From the NCBI RefSeq assembly GCF_000004195.4, contig NC_030681.2, positions 24,754,482 through 24,818,481 on the forward strand: 64,000 bases of DNA, written 5' to 3'. Below are positions 11,369-24,182 of this stretch, in pieces (positions within the stretch are counted from its first letter, which is position 1; each line of letters begins with the position of its first letter). The notes under the pieces are model-generated. The model was not told the origin of the DNA and searched no databases. It was given only the letters and a program-made list of their open reading frames with translations. The position numbers and the translations under genes are program-made. This DNA comes from Xenopus tropicalis (Eukaryota > Chordata > Amphibia > Anura > Pipidae).

Positions 11369-11675
11369 AAGGTGGCCACACACGTTGCACGAAAGATAGT
11401 ACAAACCGCAAACCGTTCAGGGCTGAAACGGGAGATAAGGAGGTAGAAACAATAGGATTTTTACCTCCTTCTGCTGATTCAGCGCTGAAGGCAGATTTTG
11501 CTCAGACGCCTTCTATGGCGCCAGATCAAAATGTTTTAACCTGCCTGATCGGCGAGTCGACCGATATCAGCAGCCTCCTGCGATATCGGTCGACTTGCCG
11601 ACTTGCCATACACGCACCGAATATGGTACGAAACGAGGTTTCGTACGATATTATCGGTGCGTGTATGGCCAGCTT
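11369..11675. mobile_element. MITE, 'aaggtggccatacac' family, copy 1
   Basis: The left end 'aaggtggccacacacg' and right end 'cgtgtatggccagctt' are inverted. The inner part holds the inverted pair 'ccgatatcagcagcc/ctgcgatatcgg'. The same family recurs at 26062-26515, 32068-32317 and 52600-52838, with an eroded half at about 16988-17117. Confidence 0.8.
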
Positions 11676-11703
11676 AAGACCTGAAGACATGTGGGTGATT
11701 GTA

Positions 11704-11972
11704 AGGGCTCTGGCACACGGGGACAAATCTCCCTGTTCGCGGGCGACTAATCTCCCCGAGTTGCTATCAGTTGCCATCCCACCGGCGAAAATATAAGTCG
11801 TCGGTGGGATGGCACACGCGGTGGCGCGATTTGCCGAAATCGCCTGCGCATTGTGTGCCATCCCACCGGTGACTTACATTTTCACCGGTGGGATGGCAAT
11901 TCGGGGAGATTAGTCGCCCGCGAACAGGGAGATTTGTCGCGGGCGACTAATCTCCCCGTGTGCCAGAGCCCT
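11704..11972. mobile_element. MITE with TA duplication and long inverted ends
   Basis: 'agggctctggcacacgggg' on the left matches 'ccccgtgtgccagagccct' on the right perfectly. Flanking TA dinucleotides lie at 11702-11703 and 11973-11974. 'gcgggcgactaatctcccc' and 'gccatcccaccggtg'-type words repeat in both orientations, so the whole element can fold back. It is non-coding; the frames at 11515-11861 are its shadows. Confidence 0.85.
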
Positions 11973-12095
11973 TAGTCTTGAAGAGAAGCTGTTGGACAGG
12001 CCAGTTTGATTGTAGCTACGTTTATTTGTACGAAGGTAGTATACAAACAGAATTGTCTCTAAGATGATACTACAGCTATTGTAATAAGACATGTC

Positions 12096-13084
12096 GGGCC
12101 TGATTCACTAAAGGGCGATAAAACGTGCGCTATTTTTATTGTGCGCTAAAATTTTTACCGCGTTAATTTTGGCGATTTTTCGCAAGATTCACTATAAGCA
12201 TACTCGCGCTTTTTTACGCGCGATATTGCATGCGTTATTTAACTCGCGAAAAGACTATTTCAATGCGGTATTTGCCGTTACATGCGCTAAATTACGCGAA
12301 TAATCGCCGCATATGAATTGTAGCATAGAAATAGTGTATAAAAATTGTTGCTGCATATAAATGATGTATATAAATATTAGCCACATATAAATGGTAGCAT
12401 ATAAATGGTATCATATAAATAGTAGATGCTTATAAATAGTAGCCACTAGTGATGAGCAAATGTGTTCTGGTTATCTTTAGTGAAAAATTAGCAAATCTTT
12501 CGAAAGATCCACGAAACGGCAAAAATGTTGTGCGGGCAAAAAAATTGTTGCTGTGACTATTATTTTTTGACACTTGTATCAATTTTTGCATGTGCGGTGA
12601 ATTTTTGAGTAGCAAATTTTTTCATGCGTTTTGCCATTGGCGGATTGTTTTGCGAAACGCATGAAAAAATCCGCCGCGAAAAAATTCAACGCACGTCCAA
12701 AACTTCGCTGCGAATCCATGCCTGACGAAACATTTCATCACTTGTAGCCAAATAGAAATAGTTGCGCAAATGAACGCACGCCATGTTAGCCATACACGCC
12801 AATACTTGCAGAAAATTACTGTATTAAAAATGAACATTTCGCTGCAAACTGGCAGCTGCGTCACTCTAGGGGAAACACATACTTGAATAAATAACACTGT
12901 AAGTCGATATTTTATTGCAAAAAATCATTTACTGTACTTTTGTATAATTTTTTCTCCTGCCTGTAGTAGGTGTTAATAATAATAATAATAATAATACTAT
13001 GGTGAATCGCGCGCAAATTATTTTGCGTTTTTTAACACGAAAAAGCGTGCGATAATTTTTATTGCCCTTTAGTGAATCAGGCCC
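12096..13084. mobile_element. Large MITE-like element with 'gggcctgattcactaaag' ends
   Basis: The termini 'gggcctgattcactaaaggg' and 'ccctttagtgaatcaggccc' are perfect inverted repeats, flanked by 'gtc' at 12093-12095 and 13085-13087. The interior is rich in 'gcgcgata/tatcgcgc' words and holds an (AAT)n run at about 12974-12995. A separate hAT-like element (12447-12743) is inserted in it, which accounts for about 300 of the 989 bp. Confidence 0.8.
12447..12743. mobile_element. hAT-like MITE nested in the 12096-13084 element
   Basis: The ends 'tagtgatgagcaaat' and 'atttcatcactt' are inverted. The flanks 'gtagccac' (12439-12446) and 'gtagccaa' (12744-12751) match at 7 of 8 bases, as expected for a hAT target duplication. 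A second copy with a perfect 8-bp duplication is at 38511-38745. Confidence 0.8.
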
Positions 13085-13087
13085 GTC

Positions 13088-14449
13088 ATATTATAACTGT
13101 GAAACACTCTTATCAGTAGTTAGCTCTGTTATCTCTAAGGACAGAACAGGCAAAGAGGCCCAGTTGACACCCAGGGGGGCCTTGTCACAAGTTCAATGAC
13201 TCATCAAAAAAGTTGTTTAACAGCAAGAAGAAAACATTCTTATACAATGTATTTCAAAAGTTCCTCTAATATTAAATTATATGAACAAGATGGAGTACAG
13301 AAAACAAGATTTTTTTCTTTCACATAAGAGAAGCACAAAGGAAGATATATTAATCAGTGGTTGTCCCCCACTTTAGCTGCTATAAATGAATAGTGTGTCC
13401 CTTACTATGTTTTGCTCTCTGCAAGTCTTTTTCTAGCAACAGTAAGGAATATCACACATATATATATATATATATATATAACACATTCAGGGACTATACT
13501 GGGAATCATTCTCTGCCACTAAAAACCTTGGCATTAGGGCTGCACAATAAATATTATTGTAAAAGAGCTTCTCAGAGACGGGGGTGGGCGGGTGGCTTAT
13601 TCAGACATAACCTATTGCATCATCATTTCTCAGAGAAAGAGATAGGATAGAGATCGAGAGGGGTCATTTACCCAGGATATGTTCCATCAAGATCAAAAAT
13701 AAATCAAAAGCGATTTAGAAAATAAGCATTTTGTTAATGAGATATGTAGTTATTTTAACCATTTCTGCGACATTTGGGCCACTTGCATATTGCCTGTAGC
13801 CTAGAAACGTAGAGTCAAGCCCTGTAGACTGTGTGATCGCTGGCAGAGAAGGGGCTAAACTTGGGTTATTGGTTGGGCTTGGTTCTTTGATAAATTTAGG
13901 ACATGTGTAACATCCCCTGAGGGACTAACAATGGCTTTTATAGGCCACATCTACGCCACACGCCTTCCCAGCACAGATGTTATTTCTTAAATCGCATGGC
14001 ATTTGTGATGGTGCATTTGACATTTCCAAGAGGCCTGCTCTCATCTTGCTCATAATAAAGGGCAGAAATGTCAGTTAAGTGATGTTTTTACTTTTCTGAT
14101 ACGTATATGTTTATAACTTGTCTTTGAAAAAAAGGCTAATAACATGTTTACGGGAGAGCTCACTTGCTTTAACCTTTTTATGTTTAATGGCTATATCTTT
14201 TGTGTGAGTCTTTATGTATTTATATGGCATTGTGACCTGCTTAAGTATGTAAAGGTTTGGGGTTTTAAAGGTTTTCTCATTGAAAGTTGTTTTTTCTTTT
14301 TGTGCATTTGGACTGCTCAGTTAGTTAAATTCCATTTCCTTTATGGCAGGAGCTTTAGGACAGCATTTGTGGGTTCAAACATAAATATGATGGTGTGGGT
14401 GACTGGTAAAATAGCTACCCCTTTCTTCCGGCAGTCCCATAGATCTTAG
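13088..14449. other. Intergenic, no gene recognised
   Basis: A (TA)n run at about 13458-13480. A purine-rich stretch near 13630-13660. Frames such as 14144-14449 show no recognisable domain. Confidence 0.5.
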
Positions 14450-15125
14450 GCAGCCAAGAGAGTCCTTAGTGTTAGAAGGGAAAGTAGCCCAATGACCAGT
14501 AGTAAAACGTAGGGAAGCAGGGGCATGACAGATACGTTGGACAGACTTAGCCACTCCCAGTTGCAGGTGATTGGTTAGTTCGTAAGGGGTATAAAATGCT
14601 GGTAACTGTTCCCGCTTCTCAATCCATTTTAGTCAGCATAGTAAAACGCCCACCCTCCCTCCCTATAGAAGTGGAGGTAGCGGAGTGTCGTTGGCGGGGT
14701 GATTAAGTTGGGGGAAAACAATGGTTGGGTTAGGAGGGGAGTTTTATAGTTAATTGGGGCTGGCATGCTTGGAACCTCAGGGGTAAGAAAGTGGATTAGG
14801 AGGTGAGTTTTGTTGGGTAGTTGGTTCCGGGCTAGAAGGGCAGCTGGCAGCGCCAGTTGCGCTGCGCAGTTATTGGATTGTTACAGTGTTTGGTTATTTA
14901 AAAGTTGGTTTGTTTGTTATACAAACATTTGTGTTATGTTGAGATGTTGTTTCACATTTGTTATTTATGTTATGTTTTAAATTAAAACTTTGATTGTTGT
15001 TAATAAATTTTCTGCGGCCATTTTTATCCCAAGAATTGGTGTCTGTGTGTTTATTGGGGATGGTAAGTAAAGAGGTAAAAGGGGGGTGTTGGTTGGGAGA
15101 AGGGCGGGTCAAGATCCGACGTTAC
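14450..15125 (+). mobile_element. Possible LTR-type retroelement relic
   Basis: Read on the plus strand, a TATA box 'ggtataaaatgc' (14588-14599) is followed about 410 bp later by an 'aataaa' signal (15002-15007) and 'cccaagaattggtgtctgtg'. The order TATA then polyadenylation signal, together with words I associate with a repetitive Xenopus retroelement, suggests a solo LTR. I cannot define the ends or a target duplication. Confidence 0.35.
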
Positions 15126-15870
15126 TCATGTCAAGAAGTTCTCCTTCCTTTGTAAGTATGACCTTTGTAGTTCCATAGTTGGCCAGATTATGGCAATGTT
15201 CCAGAGTATATATACTGACACACATGCTCTTGGTCCTTTTCTGAAAGAATCCACTTGAGTAGGCAGGTGAAGGCAGAGGGGAACCTAGGTCAAGCTAGGC
15301 CTAGTTAGAGATTGTTATAGATTACATAGGGGTAGGCATGAGAGGTACCAGCCTGGCACCCCCCATAGCTGCGCCCGAGGCAGGTGTCTCTCCTGCCCAC
15401 CCCTAGTTCCAGCCCTGATGATGCGTGCAATACTGCCCTGAGCAGGGATCAAGTGTACAGACATAGGGACTAGAGTGGCTTGCCTAAGATCCACTTGAGA
15501 CAAAAGGCCTGAAAGCGGAGATTGACACTTTTGAGTTGAAATAATTCTCTGTTCAATGACTGACCCCTAAGGGGCAAACTGCTGAATGCTTGAAGCTGTA
15601 TTTGAGTATATACAGGGTATCATATTCTACCTGTGAATATTCTACCTGTGCCTAGTAATTCTGAATGACTATTTTGCAAGATCCTGTGCTAATAAAGCAT
15701 TTACTTTTTACGTTCAATAATCACTGGTGCCCATTTTATTGATTTATCCTGAGAGATACAGTTTAACAACACCCTGCCTCCAACATACGTGAGGGCCCGC
15801 ACCTGTAGCTTACGAGTCCCATGAAAGATTTTTTGATAAAGCCTCTGGAGTCTCTGGAGCAACAGGTAGC
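15126..15870. other. Intergenic, no gene recognised
   Basis: Contains a plus-strand 'gctaataaagc' polyadenylation-type word near 15690, but no coding frame leads to it. Confidence 0.4.
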
Positions 15871-15871
15871 T

Positions 15872-16647
15872 CTATTTAACTTCAGCCTTACAATGGTTAA
15901 AGCATGATGGTAGCCCACGAGGCTTTTTTAAGTACTTTTTCACAAACTGTAACCTGGGCATTTTGTGGCTAACTAGTGGTTTGCATCTTGCAGTGCTGTC
16001 TCTGTATTTCTGTTCATGAAGGCTTCTGCCTTGTCTCTGACCAAGACACACCTGCCTCCTAAAGAGTGTTGCTGATCTCTTGGACAGGCGTTTGAGGATT
16101 TTTCTTACCATAGTGAGGATTCTTCTGTCATTGGCAGTGGAGGTCTTCCTTGGCCTACCAGTCCCTTTGTGATTCCAGAGCTTACCAGTGCATTCTTTCT
16201 TTTTAATGATATTCCAGTTGATTTTGGTAATCCTAAGGTTTGACCAATATCTCTAATGGTTTTATTCGTATTTTTCAGCCTCATAATAGCTTCCTTGACT
16301 TTCGTTGGCACAACTTTTCTCCTCATGTTGAACAAAGGCAACTACAGATTCCTAATGGTAAAAGCAAAGATCTTATCCCTGCACTAATGCAGCAATGCAA
16401 CACACCTGGGTAATCACAAACACCTGTCAAGCCAGTTGCCCCAAACATTATGGTGCCCTGAAATGAGGGGGACTATGTATAAAAAGTGTTGTAATTTCTA
16501 CATGATGAAACTGAAATGCATGCAAATACCTTTTTGTTAAAAGTTTTATCAATTTAATAATATCTGAATTGTTTGATTTAAAATTTTACACTGATGAGTA
16601 AATCAAAGAAAAATGTCTCTTTGTCCCAAACATTATGGTGGGCACTG
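15872..16647 (-). mobile_element. Truncated Tc1-like transposon (one end only)
   Basis: The right end carries the inverted-repeat terminus '...ccaaacattatggtgggcactg', next to TA at 16648-16649. The inner copy 'cccaaacattatggtgccctg' at about 16441-16463 fits IR/DR ends with two binding-site repeats. Homology stops at about 15915 in mid-transposase, so the other half is missing. Confidence 0.8.
15918..16326 (-). pseudogene. Tc1-like transposase, N-terminal relic
   Basis: Two frames together give a paired-type DNA-binding domain. The first (from about 16326) reads 'MRRKVVPTKVKEAIMRLKN..' with 'IGQTLGLPKST' helix-turn-helix text and a 'GQGRPP' AT-hook-like motif. The second (16111 leftwards) reads 'ILKRLSKRSATLFRRQ..' and 'YRDSTARCKPLVSHK', ending at 'FVKKYLKKP'. 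At least one frameshift separates them, and the whole DDE catalytic domain is absent. It belongs to a different Tc1 lineage from the element at 48182-49796. Confidence 0.8.
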
Positions 16648-16649
16648 TA

Positions 16650-18056
16650 CAGTTTTTGCAAATCAAAACGGGACAGATTCACTCATCACTAGTCCTGGAG
16701 GCTTTGGTGAGAAAAGCTGATGAGTGTGTGAGAAGCAGATAGAGAGAATCTGCAGAATTATTTATTGTATTATTGTCATCCTTTGTCGGCAACCAGAGCC
16801 CCAGTATTAAGTCTCCCCCCTGCAAGAAGTAGCTGTCAATAAAGTGTGTTTGAGTTAGCTGCAATCGTGTGAAGGTGCCCAATTTCTTTCAGCAAAGGCC
16901 CTAAACCTGCTGGTGAGAGCAGTAAGTGGCTGCCAGCCCCGAGTAGCAAGTTACAGGCTGAAGGGTAGCATTGGTGCCCTATGTAAGTCACGCAGGTCTG
17001 GTCTTCCTATCCGATCCAGGACTACATTGGTTAATTGATGCAATCCTCGCTCCAGCAGCTTGCATTCCCATGACCCCAGGGCCAAACAAGCAAATTGTAT
17101 GGTGTATGGCCGCCTTTAGAAATGGACACATGTCTCTCTGCATAGTTTTGTTGTGCACACAGTTTGGCATCTAAATCTAGCTCTTTGCACTTGCATTTGT
17201 AGGTAAGCCCTCCGTTCTCATGATGTGCCTCTCGGAGCTAACACCTGGCAAAGGTATACACCCCAGCATCCCCCCCGGAGCCCTGTGTGCCACTGGATAT
17301 GGTGGGATATTCCCTGCATAATTTGTTAATCCTGAGTGCAGTTAGCCTTGTGGCTAAATATAAAGTGACACTTGAGTTCAGAGGGCCCTAGAAATCAAGA
17401 ATAATCTTACCTTTTACCAAGAAGAGTCAAAGCTACTAATGTCCCTGTGTGATATAGGCACAACCTTCCTGGTAGTGACTGAGGAACTAGATCCCAGGTC
17501 CTTACCAAGTCCATTTTCTTTACTGCAAAAATGAAGAACTGAAATCTTTTTTTTTTTTCCCATTCCACTTAGAATTATTATTTTAAGATTCTCTTTTGTA
17601 TGATCTGGCTGTGAAAAAAAATGTCCCGCTGTTTTTCCATAGCGATTGAGGTATTTCTGATGATTGGCTATTGTGTGTCTATGATTATTCATTCTTCATT
17701 GACAGTGCTGGCTTGTTCTCTGGAAGTGGGGGCACTTCTGGCTCTGTAAAGGTACCCCCACAATACTGGATGCGCGGCAGTAGGATTATTGAATATCAAA
17801 AGGCCCTGTTGCATCCCCCATGCTGGCTGATTCATTAGTGCAAGAGCTGAGCTTGCATCCTCTGTGACACCAGCATAGGCTGTAAGGCTGGCTTTAATAT
17901 ATTTATTTTATATATTTATATATATACAGTATTTGTTGTTTTAATATATTGCATGCACCTTGAAGTGCAGGGCTGCAAGAGGGGACAAGCAATATACATG
18001 TTTGTTTGTAACAGTTCTCAAAATGTGGTCAAAACAGCCTTTGCTACACTTTCACA
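16650..18056. other. Intergenic with repeat fragments
   Basis: 16674-16691 ('gattcactcatcactagt') is the terminus of a hAT-like MITE of the 38511-38745 family. 16988-17117 is an eroded right half of the 'aaggtggccatacac' MITE, ending 'gtatggccgccttta'. No gene recognised. Confidence 0.5.
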
Positions 18057-18057
18057 T

Positions 18058-18341
18058 TCAGGCCCGGATTTGCGTGCAGGCCACAAAGGACAAGGCCTAG
18101 GGTGGCAAAGATCTGGGGGTGCCCACTGGGGACTGGATAGGGGATTTCTGGCAGCTGTTTAAATCTATCACCTCTCCAGTCCCCATTGAAGCCAGTTGGT
18201 ATAGTAACAGCATTGGGCAGGTATGAGCTGCTGGGGCGAGGGGGTACGAGCAGAGGATGCGAGATGTGGGATGTGAGCAATGGGGGCAGTGGGAAGGGGA
18301 TGCGAACAGGGGGGCGAGCGATGTGATTTAAATCTGGCCCT
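18058..18341. mobile_element. Dispersed repeat with 'aggcccggattt' ends
   Basis: 'aggcccggatttgcg' on the left and 'aaatctggccct' on the right are inverted. The interior is G-rich with 'gggggtgcccactgggg'. It resembles a common frog dispersed repeat. The minus-strand frames across it (18044-18552) are not genes. Confidence 0.5.
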
Positions 18342-19540
18342 GTAGTACTGCAGTAGCCAACAAATAAAACATCCAACAGCAGATATTCCTCTCCACATTA
18401 ACCCAAAGCCTACCCACTTTAGGGTAACCCAACTTTCTTTTTGTGTCCTTTGGCTGGGACTGTTCTGGCCTAACAATAACAACTGGGAAGTATAAGATGA
18501 TTTTACCTTTTATTTTTTCTGCCACATACACAACCCATGCCCCCACACACACACAGCCATCTGGTCTACTCCCCCTATTGTTACACCACTATTAACACAG
18601 TACAGATGGAGCACTTGACCAGTAAAAATAATATTTGATATAATTTTTTAATAATTAATATTTTTTTTAATAATACAGGTAGACATTTTAAAAAAATTCA
18701 ATAGAAAGACTCCAATAAACACGTCTCTTTCCTTCAACACGTAGGTGCAGTATATTTTAAAGCTGCTGTTCTTTTAACAACTTGCTGCCATGCCTTTATA
18801 TTAAAATATAATACTTATATATCAAAATAATCCTTAGTAATAATAAACATATTCCTAAATCTTATTTATTCACACAGCTAAATTCCCATCTCGCTCACTT
18901 TCAGCTTTTGTAGGTTTTGTAAGACAGAGCTTGTATTTCTTAGGGTTTTAAAAACCAAGCTTGTTAATTTTTACCATTAATGTGTTTTTGTACCTTAATT
19001 TCACTTGTTTATAGGTGCAGACAAAGCCTATAGGGAAATGTAAGGCAGGGAAGTAATTACAGGTACAAACCTCTTTCAGATCCTAATGAGATACATTTTG
19101 TTGGAATTTCTTCTCGTTTTGTTTCCATAAATAATAGAGCACTCTATCTGATACACTTACATGGCAGCCCACTGAGAAGTTTAGGATTTAATGAGATGTA
19201 TTTTTGATATAGTTGTTCCTCTGATAGAAGCTTGGGCAACTACAAAATGGGTCACTGATTGGCACAAAGGAGCCAGTAAGGGGAGAGAGCTGAAAGCACC
19301 GAAGTATGTTTCAGGGATGGCACAGGATCGCCCCGGGATGCACAGTCACATCAATGTCATTACCACCATACAGAATATTCTCTTTTACTCAGTTTTAAGG
19401 TATTTTCAGTCATTCAGAACCATTCTAACCTATGGGCAAAAGTTGAAAAGTCGCCACAAATCTGTCCTCGCCAAGTAAAATATATTGGGCATCTATAGAA
19501 AAATTTCTTCCACATGGGAATAAATTCTCTTCAATAACAG
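18342..19540. other. AT-rich intergenic DNA
   Basis: No gene, RNA gene or clear repeat recognised apart from a short (CA)n run near 18545-18560 and poly-A/T tracts. Confidence 0.5.
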
Positions 19541-20545
19541 TACAGGTATGGGATCAGTTATTGGGAAATCTGTTATCCAGAAAGCTCAGAATTACAGGAA
19601 GAACCATCTCCTGTAGACTTCATTTTAATCAAATATTTCTAAAATGTATTTTTTACTCTGTAATAATAAAACAGTACCTTGTACTTGATCCCAAACAAAG
19701 ATATAATTACCCCTTATTGGGGGCAGAACAGCCCTATTGGGTTTATTTAATGGTTAAATGATTCCCTTTTCTCTGTAATAATAAAACAGTACCTGTACTT
19801 GATCCCAAACAAAGATATAATTACCCCTTATTGGGGGCAGAACAGCCCTATTGGGTTTATTTCATGGTTAAATGATTCACTTTTCCCTGTAATAATAAAA
19901 CAGTACCTGTACTTGATCCCAACTAAGATATAATTACCCCTTATTGGGGGCAGAACAGCCCTATTGGGTTTATTTCATGGTTAAATGATTCCCTTTTCTC
20001 TGTAATAATAAAACAGTACCTGTACTTGATCCCAACTAAGATATAATTACCCCTTATTGGGGGCAGAACAGCCCTATTGGGTTTATTTCATGGTTAAATG
20101 ATTCACTTTTCCCTGTAATAATAAAACAGTACCTGTACTTGATCCCAACTAAGATATAATTACCCCTTATTGGGGGCAGAACAGCCCTATTGGGTTTATT
20201 TAATGGTTAAATGTTTCCCTTTTCTCTGTAATAATAAAACAGTACCTGTACTTGATCCCAACTAAGATATAATTACCCCTTATTGGGGGCAGAACAGCCC
20301 TATTGGGTTTATTTAATGGTTAAATGATTCCCTTTTCTCTGTAATAATAAAACAGTACCTGTACTTGATCCCAACTAAGATATAATTACCCCTTATTGGG
20401 GGCAGAACAGCCCTATTAGGTTTATTTAATGGTTAAATGATTCCCTTTTCTCTGTAATAATAAAACAGTACCTTGTACTTGATCCCAAACAAAGATATAA
20501 TTAATCCTTTTTGGAGGCAAAACAATCCTATTACCTAACATTTAA
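19541..20545. mobile_element. MITE ('acaggtatgggatc' family) with about 8 tandem 113-bp units
   Basis: The left end 'acaggtatgggatcagttat' leads into a tandem array of 113-bp units. Each unit contains 'gtaataataaaacagtacc', 'gatcccaactaagatataat' and 'ccccttattgggggcagaac'. Units vary at a few sites ('ttcatgg' or 'ttaatgg'; 'caaacaaag' or 'caactaag'). The right terminus is degraded near 20545. The family recurs at 30775, 40946, 45453, 50052 and 54852. Confidence 0.85.
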
Positions 20546-21041
20546 ATGGAGATCTATACCTTCCCCTATTCAACTACTGATATTGGAAGAAGGCAAACCA
20601 GACAGGTTTTAGACATGGGCCCTAAACCCATTAATAGTCACGTCCCTGAACAAACTCAGACTCACCCAAACCCTGCCCATTAGATGGGAAGCCCCTCTTC
20701 TTTTATGGCAGTCCAGGCCCCACATCAACTAGTCCTCTGACAGGAGTCAGGAGTCTTCTTGATAGCAGCCCTGCCTCCAGGTATGAATGAATAGAAGACA
20801 AAGAAAAGGCAATAATCATTACCTGGAAACTAATCCAGAAAACAGGCAGTGGTCATAGGCAAGTGGCAATCAGTAAACAGGCCAAAGGTAGGAACCAGCA
20901 TATCAGGAAATTGCATATAGGAACCCACAGCTGAAGAGGGGATAGGCAAGGAACCAAGAGAACATGTCCTTTAAACCCATTTGGTGCCAATATGTGGCAC
21001 ATTTATATAATCCTGAATGTAACCTATGCTCTAACTTAGCA

Positions 21042-21079
<38 letters not shown>

Positions 21080-23772
21080 TTGTGTAGGTGTATGTGTTAG
21101 TAAAATACATTATATAACATATGGGATAAATTGTACACTAATTGGCAATTATTTCAAGCAATAACAGTAAAAGTGAGTGATACGCAGATGACATAGTTAC
21201 TAAATCTTTGTCTCTGTGTTGTTGTTTCATGAAAATAATCTTAGAAAAAAGCTGAATTTGCAAAGAATGAAGCTATGCGTATCTAGTAGCGAGAAAGAAT
21301 TTGAGTGGAGATTGTATAGGGGTATCCTTTCCTAGGAAGAATGCTATGGAAATGACTAAAGAACTGATTAGAACCCTTTTGTGGGCTGGTTTTGGATAAA
21401 CTAAAAGATGCCTAAGACTGGCCCTGCAAGTAATCTGGCCTCCGGTGGTATAAAAGATAATGTAGCAGCCAAACGCTGGTGCTGGTATCCCCTTGGGCTG
21501 GAGAAAGGACACGTGTGAAGCCTTAGGTGAAATAGATCCAAGATAGAGGGCAAGCCAGGTAGATATCCCGTGCAAGATACAGTGAGAACTCAAAGGCCAA
21601 CAACCCATGTAAGACTCCTGACTGCGGAGACTTGTTCCCTCCCTTCCAAACTTCTCCCCCCAATATAAGCACATGACACAAGAAAGACACGCTGATACCA
21701 CTTTTTTTGTGGGTGGGGTTCGGCCACAGCTTTATTAAAGAATCCAACATCAGAAATAGTCCTTGCCATGTATTTCAAACTTTCCCAACTTCACAACAAT
21801 CTTTTTGTTATTATAACGAATGCCGGCCACTGCGAACGCAGTGGGCATGTGGAAACCACCAAAAAAAAGCTGAAATTAAATCACCCGCACTTTGCTGTGA
21901 CAAAGCACAATATAATAAACATATATCAGATATTTTTATAAAAAAATTTTTTTGAAGAAGAAGAAGAAGAATCGGAACCTGAAAGGAAAAATAAATGGAT
22001 TAAGCGACATTACGGGCCTAAAAGTTCACTAGCTAGAAGCGCTTAAACAGGGAGGGGGGAGGGAGATGCCGCTCCGTGCTGCAGGGGAGGTGAGATGCTG
22101 CTGTGTGAGCTGGCAGGCAAGAGGGGAGGGGGGCGAGCAGAGATTCTTTTTCCCACCCAGTAACCTGAGCAGTTAACTCCTTGTGCACTGGAGGGAAATA
22201 GGCCCCTGGCCACAGTCCATCAGCGCTTTCCTGATTTAGTTCAGCGCTGTCTAAAACATTTTATTCAGTGTGACTTATTTTGGACCACCCTGTAGCTTTC
22301 CGTTAAGCTTCTAACTAAACTAACAGCTTAATAACAATAAACTGGGAAAAGGCAAGAGCTCCACGATATCAGGTTTTACAACTATATTTACAGGTATATT
22401 TTATAATAAATGAACATTTCTCTTACATGCTTTCTGAATAATTAGATCCTTTTGTGAATTAGTGTAATTCTAAGTACCTGTCAGCAGTTGTACCAAGTGT
22501 CGTGCTGGTCTCCCCATGTTTCACTGTTTATCCCTCTTTCCCCCTCGTTGCTATCAAGCTGCACACAGAAACCTCTCGCTCGCCCCAAACAGCCAAAAAA
22601 AAAACCCCAGACAGGTGCAATTGAAAGCCCCTATGAAATTTCCATAGAAAATAAAGAATATAATGCATGTCCTTATGTCCTTATGTCCTTATGTACGTAT
22701 GCCCAGCTATACAGTCTGCAAACTTCCTAAAAACAGAAGCAGCTCAGTTATATCTAGAACTAATGCCAAACTATTGTCATTTTCATCTCATACATCCTGT
22801 CTCTTCAACTCATTGCCCTGCCCGGCGGCATAGGGAAACAATTCCAAATATAGTTATGCAGGTCTGAAGTAAAAAGGCTTTGTTATGGAGACATGTCCAT
22901 GGATTTTATTGCCATTTACTCGGCAGCTATTATAACAAACATACAGCATAGTTTCCCCCATTATAAATAAAGAGCTTTACTTTAACGCTACTAATACAAA
23001 CTCTGCCCGGCTTATAAATGCTAAGTGGCCTAGTTGTATTCACACGCAGAGTCAAAATGAATCGCTGTGTCAAAATAATTTTTGCTGATAAATGGATAGC
23101 ATACGTTTAGTAAGTTTGTATTCTAAAGTGCTGCTATGCCCACGCATTTTCCAATGGAGGAACTTTATAATATTATGTCCTTGGGAGACTATCATGCCTC
23201 AACCCATATTTAATATGGTGTTTGTAAGGCCAATAACACACCCACACTGAATATGGTCGACAACCTGACTCATGCTTTCTGTTACTTGCTTGAATAGAGT
23301 TCGACATATTTCAAGCCATTTAATAAAATGAGCCCCTAAAATTCCAGCTTAGAAAATTGAATGAACTGGCATTGGCCAAGAATCATTTAGGATAGTCTGC
23401 ACTCTATCTGTAACTTATAAGTTGAAATCTGCAACTGCTTTCCTCTACTTCCTGGTACAGTATGAAGCCCCACCCCCTCTTCCTGTTCAGCTCTTCTCAT
23501 CTCTTCGACTACAGGGCAATCGAAGAGGAGAGCCTTCTGTCCATGCCTGACAGAGAAGAAGCTTTCAGGGGGTGGGGTTTCACGCTGTACCAGGAAGTAG
23601 AGGAAAGGAGCTGGAGATTTCAATTCATAAATCAGAAACCAGATCAGACTGAAAGCAGGGACTAAGGTATGTTATTCTGGGGGTTGTTTAGAGTAATTGT
23701 AAAGATATAAAAAAGGTTTACTTCTTATTTAAGGATTTCTAGGGCAGCAAATATATAATCAGCCAAAAATGT
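20546..23772. other. Intergenic, unassigned
   Basis: Contains (TA)n at about 21044-21072 and (GAA)n at about 21954-21972. A 142-residue minus frame at 21273-21701 has no recognisable domain. A G-rich block lies at about 22050-22140, and tandem 'tccttatg' words at 22670-22700. On the minus strand, 'aataaagctgtggccgaac' near 21735 looks like a repeat-element 3' end, but I cannot place it. No supported gene. Confidence 0.45.
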
Positions 23773-24110
23773 TGTTTAAGTTGGCTTTCAAGTGTATCTA
23801 GGGGAGCAAATGGTCATTCTTACCAGTTCTCACCCTTACTGGCCTTTAAATTGGTTTTTCGGGTGTATCTAGGGGAGCAAATGATTCATTCTGACATATT
23901 CTTATTCTTACTGGTTCTCAAGTTGGGCTTTCAAGTGTATCTAGGAAAGCCAATCATCATTCTCACACATTCTCATCCTTACTGGCCTAGTAGGGCAAAT
24001 GTTCATTCTTAGCAATTCTCACCCTTACTGGCCTTCAAGTTAGCCTTGCAGGTATATCTAGCAGAGGGAATGATCACTCTCACCAATTGTAATCCTTACT
24101 GGTTTTGACG
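23773..24110. repeat. Degenerate tandem repeat, about 75-bp period
   Basis: About five diverged copies share 'gtgtatctaggggagcaaatg', shortened here to its core 'gtatctagg..agcaaatg', followed by 'cattct...ctcacccttactgg'. Divergence between copies indicates an old array. Confidence 0.75.
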
Positions 24111-24182
24111 TTAAACCTTCTCTGCCCTGTTCCAGGCCCACCTATCAGGGCCAGCCACACAGCATGGCAACTACTGATGTAG

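Noticed and set aside
21273..21701. 142-residue minus-strand frame as a gene
   Set aside because: No domain, no start context or splice signals, and the 3' part lies near repeat-like sequence. Too weak to call.
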